Shown here piece after piece: positions 14,822 to 18,211 of a stretch of 18,211 nt of DNA. Below the pieces are notes generated by a model. It saw nothing but the letters and a program-made list of their open reading frames with translations, was not told the DNA's origin and searched no databases. Both the position numbers and the translations under genes were made by a program. Source of the DNA: Flavobacteriales bacterium UBA3364. Its GTDB lineage: Bacteria > Bacteroidota > Bacteroidia > Flavobacteriales_F > PHOS-HE28. How positions within the stretch are numbered: the stretch's first letter is position 1; each line of letters opens with the position of its first letter. The stretch spans positions 1 through 18,211 of the forward strand of contig DEQO01000179.1 of the NCBI GenBank assembly GCA_002360495.1. Direction: 5' to 3'.

Positions 14822-15077
14822 TCCGATCGACGGGTCCATTAGCAGAATGATGCGCTTGTTCCCGGCCACTGCCGCTTGCCGCAATAAGAGCCACGCCCTG
14901 TTCATGGCTCCGATCTGGATCCACACCGGTGTATCCCATCACGGACTGGCGGCATCGGAGGGAAGGGCGATCTTCGCTCTACGCCTGCCTTGCAAATGCG
15001 AGCTTTCCGCCTGGGCAAGAGGTGCTGACAGACCGAAAGAGGAGACGTTCGCTGAGCAGCCAGCCCATGGAAAGTCC
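14822..15077. other. Intergenic region between convergent genes
   Basis: No convincing gene. One weak inverted repeat (GAGCCA at 14888-14893 and TGGCTC at 14905-14910, 11-nt loop) could help end transcription from the left gene but lacks a U-tract. Nothing else stands out. Confidence 0.4.
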
Positions 15078-16991
15078 TCAGGGTAGTTGTGCGCTTCTGA
15101 CCGCCGTTGGCACCACGCCACCAATGCTCATCAGGATGGGATCGCGGTCATTCTCCAAACCGACATACTTGACCACTCCATCCATATTGACATCCTCCAT
15201 GAAGTAACCGGAGACGGTGTTGGTAGGTATCAAGCCCCCGATGCGCGCCAGGACCGGGTCCCGGTCGTTGTTCGCACCGGCGTACTTCACTTGATCGTTG
15301 AAGGTGACATCACCCGGCCACAGCACCCGGACCGAGCCGACCGCTCTCCGTGCATCCGAGCCGTACGTGAGGGTCGAGGCCGAAGTGAGATCCACCGCAG
15401 TACTTGTGCCAAGCAGAGGGATGGCCATTGATGTCATGCAGGAAAGGTGGTTGCGATGGCCCACGACCATGAAATAGCTACCAGCCCCGACCGCGAAAGA
15501 CACCGGACTGGCACCATCGATGTCCACCACGTCGCCATCGCGCTGCAACAGAGCTGTTCGTGATGCGACCACTTGTGTGCTATTGCTGGCTGAGCGCAGT
15601 TCCAGCAAAACATGGTCCACGATGGCATTCGGACCAGTAACGGCCAGCACAGCGGTCGAGGTTGAAGGGGATGGGGCGCCTACATGGATATAGCCCAGTG
15701 CTGGATAAGGATCCGCCAGGGGAACAAGGCCAGCCGCACGGAGTCCGTCGCTCATGAGGCCTGTCCCGGTCACAAAGGGTCCTCCGAGCAGGACCCGAGC
15801 TGAAACAAGCACACCAGCAACCGGTTGGGCAAGTCGGGCTGTACCTCCGCCAGTAACGTACACGGCATGGTCGGTCCCAAGCGCGAACCCATTGCTATAA
15901 CTGCTTGGCGTAGTAACGAACCATCCCGTGCTACCATCGCTGTTCACCTTGCAGATGCCCATGGCGAACAGGGTGCCCGCGCAGAGGTATGCGTTATTGT
16001 ATTGATCCACCATCATCTGGGCATGCAGTAGGTAGTTCTCCGGTCCGTCCGCATTGTTGTTCAGCCACTGCTGCGTTCCATTGGTGCCCGCTTTCAGGAA
16101 AGCCGCACCGCCACTGCCGTTGAATGGGAACCCGGATACCACGGGAGCTTGGTCCGGTCCCACTTCCACGCGGTAAGCAGTGATGGGATATACATTCTGC
16201 CAGATCAACGCCCCGGTCGGACCCACCTTGCGGATCACGCTCCCCTGCCCTCCCAGATAGTCACCGTGCACCATGTAGGTGTTGCCCGCCGCATCTCCGG
16301 AGAGATCACCCACGGTGAGGCTGTTGGCGGAATAGTTCCATATGGTGGTCCCACTCGTACGGTCCAGCTTGGTGTAGCCGTTGATGCTGCCCGTGGTGCC
16401 CCGATGCGAAATGAGCAGCGCGCTGTCCGGCGAGAATTTGATGTTCACCGGACCACCGATGCCTGCATCCAACCAGTTCCACACAGTGCTACCATCAGGT
16501 GCCAGCTTCTTCACCTTGGTGACGGCCGGACTTAAACCAAGCACATAGATGTTACCAGCCCTGTCGACCACGCACTTCCTTGTGCTGGAGCCGTCGAAAT
16601 CGTTCTCATAGACCACCCGCCACAAGACTTGCCCACTGGGGCTGAACTTCATCACAAGGCTGTTCGCGTTCACCGGGTTGGAATAACCGCTGGTGATGGT
16701 ACCAGTAACGATGGCATTGCCCTGTTGATCCGTGGCCACCCATGTAGCCCTGTCGGTGCGCGTGGTGCTCGTCTGGTCATACGACGCGTTCCAGAGCAAT
16801 GCGCCTGTGGATGAGCGTTTGGTCAGCGTGATATCGCCACCCAGGTTGGCATCATAGTTCACCGTGAACACATTGTTCTGCTGGTCCAGCGCGATGGCCA
16901 GACCACCTTGACCCACATTCCAGTCGACCGTGACTTGGGCAGTGAGACGGCCCACGAATGCGAGCGCTATCACAAGCTTGAAGTATTTCAT
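15078..16991 (-). CDS. Large secreted repeat protein with dockerin-like C-terminal module
   Basis: 637 aa with signal peptide MKYFKLVIALAFVGRLTAQ. Residues 20-390 are SBBP/PQQ-like repeats of a probable beta-propeller, with recurring strands such as DQQNNVFTVNYD, DQQGNAIVTGTI, DRAGNIYVLGLS, DAAGNTYMVHGD and DQYNNAYLCAGT, and W-containing strands (GALLWNASYD, GQVLWRVVY, STVWNWLD, ALIWQNVYP). Residues 394-637 form a separate module starting VSARVLLGGPFVTGTGLM. It contains LAVTGPNAIVDHVLLELRSA, LLQRDGDVV and GHRNHL, and ends in two repeats of the form GDVxxxxxVKYxGxxNDRD-x-(I/V)L (561-581, 600-620) before the terminal QLP. I believe this module recurs in secreted Bacteroidota proteins and may be a surface-sorting or calcium-binding unit; that is memory and inference. 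Its own upstream palindrome and promoter suggest individual regulation. Confidence 0.82.
   Translation of the reverse strand: MKYFKLVIALAFVGRLTAQVTVDWNVGQGGLAIALDQQNNVFTVNYDANLGGDITLTKRSSTGALLWNASYDQTSTTRTDRATWVATDQQGNAIVTGTITSGYSNPVNANSLVMKFSPSGQVLWRVVYENDFDGSSTRKCVVDRAGNIYVLGLSPAVTKVKKLAPDGSTVWNWLDAGIGGPVNIKFSPDSALLISHRGTTGSINGYTKLDRTSGTTIWNYSANSLTVGDLSGDAAGNTYMVHGDYLGGQGSVIRKVGPTGALIWQNVYPITAYRVEVGPDQAPVVSGFPFNGSGGAAFLKAGTNGTQQWLNNNADGPENYLLHAQMMVDQYNNAYLCAGTLFAMGICKVNSDGSTGWFVTTPSSYSNGFALGTDHAVYVTGGGTARLAQPVAGVLVSARVLLGGPFVTGTGLMSDGLRAAGLVPLADPYPALGYIHVGAPSPSTSTAVLAVTGPNAIVDHVLLELRSASNSTQVVASRTALLQRDGDVVDIDGASPVSFAVGAGSYFMVVGHRNHLSCMTSMAIPLLGTSTAVDLTSASTLTYGSDARRAVGSVRVLWPGDVTFNDQVKYAGANNDRDPVLARIGGLIPTNTVSGYFMEDVNMDGVVKYVGLENDRDPILMSIGGVVPTAVRSAQLP
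15132..15194 (-). repeat. Dockerin-like repeat 2 within the secreted protein
   Basis: Encodes DVNMDGVVKYVGLENDRDPI plus one Leu (residues 600-620). The DxNxDG loop matches a calcium-binding EF-hand/dockerin half. It is paired with 15249-15311. Confidence 0.6.
15249..15311 (-). repeat. Dockerin-like repeat 1 within the secreted protein, degenerate loop
   Basis: Encodes DVTFNDQVKYAGANNDRDPV plus one Leu (residues 561-581). It aligns without gaps to the second repeat, but the DG of the calcium loop is replaced by ND, so this half may not bind calcium. Confidence 0.6.
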
Positions 16992-17016
16992 AGCTCTTCG
17001 GCTTTGATCGGTGTGG

Positions 17017-17024
17017 CAAATCTG
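17017..17024 (-). promoter_or_regulatory. -7 box of the secreted repeat protein gene
   Basis: On the minus strand CAGATTTG is one mismatch from TAnnTTTG and ends 25 nt before the ATG at 16991. Confidence 0.35.
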
Positions 17025-17044
17025 AGCGGTCTATCATCGTAGAA

Positions 17045-17062
17045 AGGTGACCTGCGTCACCT
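17045..17062. promoter_or_regulatory. 18-bp palindrome, candidate operator
   Basis: Perfect inverted repeat AGGTGAC-CTGC-GTCACCT with 7-bp arms. It begins 20 nt upstream of the -7 box of the gene at 15078-16991, in the -33 region or just above, as expected for a dimeric regulator's site. A role as an RNA hairpin is less likely because it lies upstream of the predicted transcript start. Confidence 0.5.
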
Positions 17063-17199
17063 GATCTGACCAATACGATGACCCGTCGGATGGACCGGGA
17101 AAAACACCGGTCGGAACGGACGAGCCTGTTATTACACCAGCACCGCAGGCGCTCTTGCTGCGAGCACGTGCATGCGGATCCAACCTGTCAGGAAATAGA

Positions 17200-17222
17200 A
17201 CGGCGGGGTGCTGCCCCGCCGT
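17200..17222 (-). terminator. Rho-independent terminator after the SnoaL-like lipoprotein gene
   Basis: Perfect 9-bp stem (ACGGCGGGG and CCCCGCCGT on the plus strand) with a 5-nt loop, starting 21 nt after the stop of the minus-strand gene. In the transcribed direction it is followed by TTCTATTTCC, a moderate U-tract. Confidence 0.8.
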
Positions 17223-17243
17223 CCATTCTGATCATCGTTCGGA

Positions 17244-17816
17244 TCACTTCTTCGCCTCGGCGCCTGGTTCCGGCATCATCCCCAATTGGGTCATCATCTT
17301 CATCTCCTCCATGTAGCCCCAATGCTCCACGGCTTTGCCGTTCTCGAAACGCATGATGTCCACGCCCATCACATCCATGGCCTTCCCGGTCGCTGGCATC
17401 ACTCCCCAAGGACCGGTGTTCGTCCCTTTCATGCGGAAGTGGACGAACGTCAAGTCGCCGGTGGTGCTCATCGAAATGACTTCCTGGTTGAAGTCGGGAT
17501 AAGCACCGCGCACCAGGCCGATCATGTCCTTGAGGCCTTGGATCCCCGTGGTGGTTATGGAAGGATCCTGCTGATGGTCTACGAAGTTCTCGGCCACGTG
17601 ATCGCCGATCTTGTCCATGTTGCCGGTGTTGAGTATCTCGACTACGGCTTTCACGCCCGCCTCATTCGCGGCCAGAGCGGCCTTGGCTGCGCTATCGGCT
17701 TTCATCATGGCCGCGTGCGCGTCCATCGCCGCTTGGTCATGGCCTCCACCGCCGCACGAGGAGAGCAGCAGTCCTACGGCAAGCGCCGTGGATGCAGGGA
17801 TCAGGTATGTTCGCAT
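17244..17816 (-). CDS. SnoaL-like (ester cyclase fold) lipoprotein
   Basis: 190 aa with lipoprotein signal MRTYLIPASTALAVGLLLSS and the lipidated Cys21, then a Gly run and an Ala/Lys/Asp-rich helix (24-50). Residues 52-175 form a SnoaL-like alpha+beta barrel: AVVEILNTGNMDKIGDHVAE, NFVDHQQDP, GIQGLKDMIGLVRGAYPDFN, FVHFRMKGTNTG and IMRFENGKAVEHWGYMEE. His77 and Asp108, in the HQQDP and YPDFN motifs, lie at positions typical of the active pocket in this fold, but many SnoaL-like proteins are not cyclases and have unknown substrates. Lipidation places it in the envelope. The gene is a single unit, with a -7 box 5 nt before the ATG and a strong terminator after the stop. Confidence 0.87.
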   Translation of the reverse strand: MRTYLIPASTALAVGLLLSSCGGGGHDQAAMDAHAAMMKADSAAKAALAANEAGVKAVVEILNTGNMDKIGDHVAENFVDHQQDPSITTTGIQGLKDMIGLVRGAYPDFNQEVISMSTTGDLTFVHFRMKGTNTGPWGVMPATGKAMDVMGVDIMRFENGKAVEHWGYMEEMKMMTQLGMMPEPGAEAKK

Positions 17817-17821
17817 GGTCG

Positions 17822-17829
17822 CAAAGGTT
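17822..17829 (-). promoter_or_regulatory. -7 box of the SnoaL-like gene
   Basis: On the minus strand AACCTTTG is one mismatch from TAnnTTTG and ends 5 nt before the ATG at 17816, which suggests a leaderless mRNA. Confidence 0.45.
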
Positions 17830-17988
17830 TGGTTTGGAACCTAAAGCTAGTCTCTCCGACGGAACCGGCAAGCAGTCGGCGGCCTTGCGAAGGCGAAGCA
17901 CGTCGGGCAATGGAATTGGCACGGCCCGGACCCTTGGTCGGAGCGTGCGCTCGCGGGTACGGAAAGGAACACTTCAACCGTTCAAGCC

Positions 17989-17996
17989 TACCTTCC
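17989..17996 (+). promoter_or_regulatory. -7 box before the acyltransferase-like gene
   Basis: TACCTTCC resembles TAnnTTTG and ends 4 nt before the CTG at 18001. This is the same spacing as other boxes in the window and is the main reason to consider CTG as the start. Confidence 0.35.
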
Positions 17997-18000
17997 CCAC

Positions 18001-18211
18001 CTGAACCAGCGCATCCTTTCCCTCGATCTGCTCCGCGGCATCGTCATGGTGATCATGGCGCTGGACCACGTGCGTGACTTCTTCCACCACGGCCTGCTGT
18101 TCGGTCCCGATCCCATGGACCTGGGCACTACCACACCCGCGCTCTACTTCACGCGCTGGATCACCCATTTCTGCGCGCCCGTATTCGTATTCCTGGCCGG
18201 CACCAGCGCCT
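18001..18211 (+). CDS. DUF1624/heparan-N-acetyltransferase-like membrane protein (N-terminal part)
   Basis: The frame reads LNQRILSLDLLRGIVMVIMA, then LDHVRDFFHHG, and later TPALYFTRWITHFCAPVFVF and LAGTSA at the edge. The R-x-LSLD-LRG motif followed by MALDHVRD is the start of DUF1624 proteins, multi-span membrane acyltransferases related to human HGSNAT. The visible part covers the first transmembrane helix and the beginning of the second. No ATG, GTG or TTG occurs in frame for at least 30 codons upstream. The first ATG in frame (18046) would remove the conserved motif, so the natural start is most likely the CTG at 18001 or a base that was originally ATG. The gene runs past the window edge. 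Confidence 0.8.
   Translation, partial: MNQRILSLDLLRGIVMVIMALDHVRDFFHHGLLFGPDPMDLGTTTPALYFTRWITHFCAPVFVFLAGTSA

Overview
This 18.2 kb chromosomal window looks like high-GC Bacteroidota, probably Flavobacteriales-like. That placement is inferred from three things: many starts are preceded by a -7 box of the Bacteroidota form TAnnTTTG and not by a Shine-Dalgarno sequence; lipoproteins and secreted proteins are abundant; and one secreted esterase ends in a tail resembling a type IX secretion sorting domain. No rRNA, tRNA, CRISPR array, transposase or phage gene was seen.

Layout. (1) 1-780: a RelE/ParE-type toxin-antitoxin module whose toxin carries an in-frame TAG. It lies between two 57-bp perfect direct repeats, which are copies of the 3' end of the next gene. 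(2) 702-2877, minus: two genes of unknown function, a polytopic membrane protein followed by a soluble protein. (3) 3090-6714, plus: a secreted erythromycin-esterase-family protein with an N-terminal sandwich-like domain, a small lipoprotein and a patatin-like phospholipase. (4) 6789-8376, minus: a secreted LpqC/PHB-depolymerase-type esterase and a four-helix membrane protein. (5) 8457-10129, plus: a ClbS/DfsB-family protein and a lipoprotein built from seven propeller motifs. (6) 10142-13921, minus: a tight LemA - DUF2207 - membrane-anchored protein operon, with a divergent three-helix membrane protein at 14090. (7) 15078-16991, minus: a large secreted repeat protein ending in two Asp-rich dockerin-like repeats, with an 18-bp palindrome upstream of its promoter. 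(8) 17244-17816, minus: a SnoaL-like lipoprotein followed by a strong terminator. (9) 18001 to the edge, plus: the beginning of a DUF1624-type acyltransferase that apparently lacks an ATG, GTG or TTG start.

Most products are predicted to act at or outside the inner membrane, so this reads as a patchwork of cell-envelope and secreted genes rather than one pathway. The points most worth a second look are the broken toxin between direct repeats, the set of -7 boxes only 4-9 nt from start codons (suggesting leaderless mRNAs), the possible CTG start at 18001, and an intergenic element found twice (2925 and 5033).
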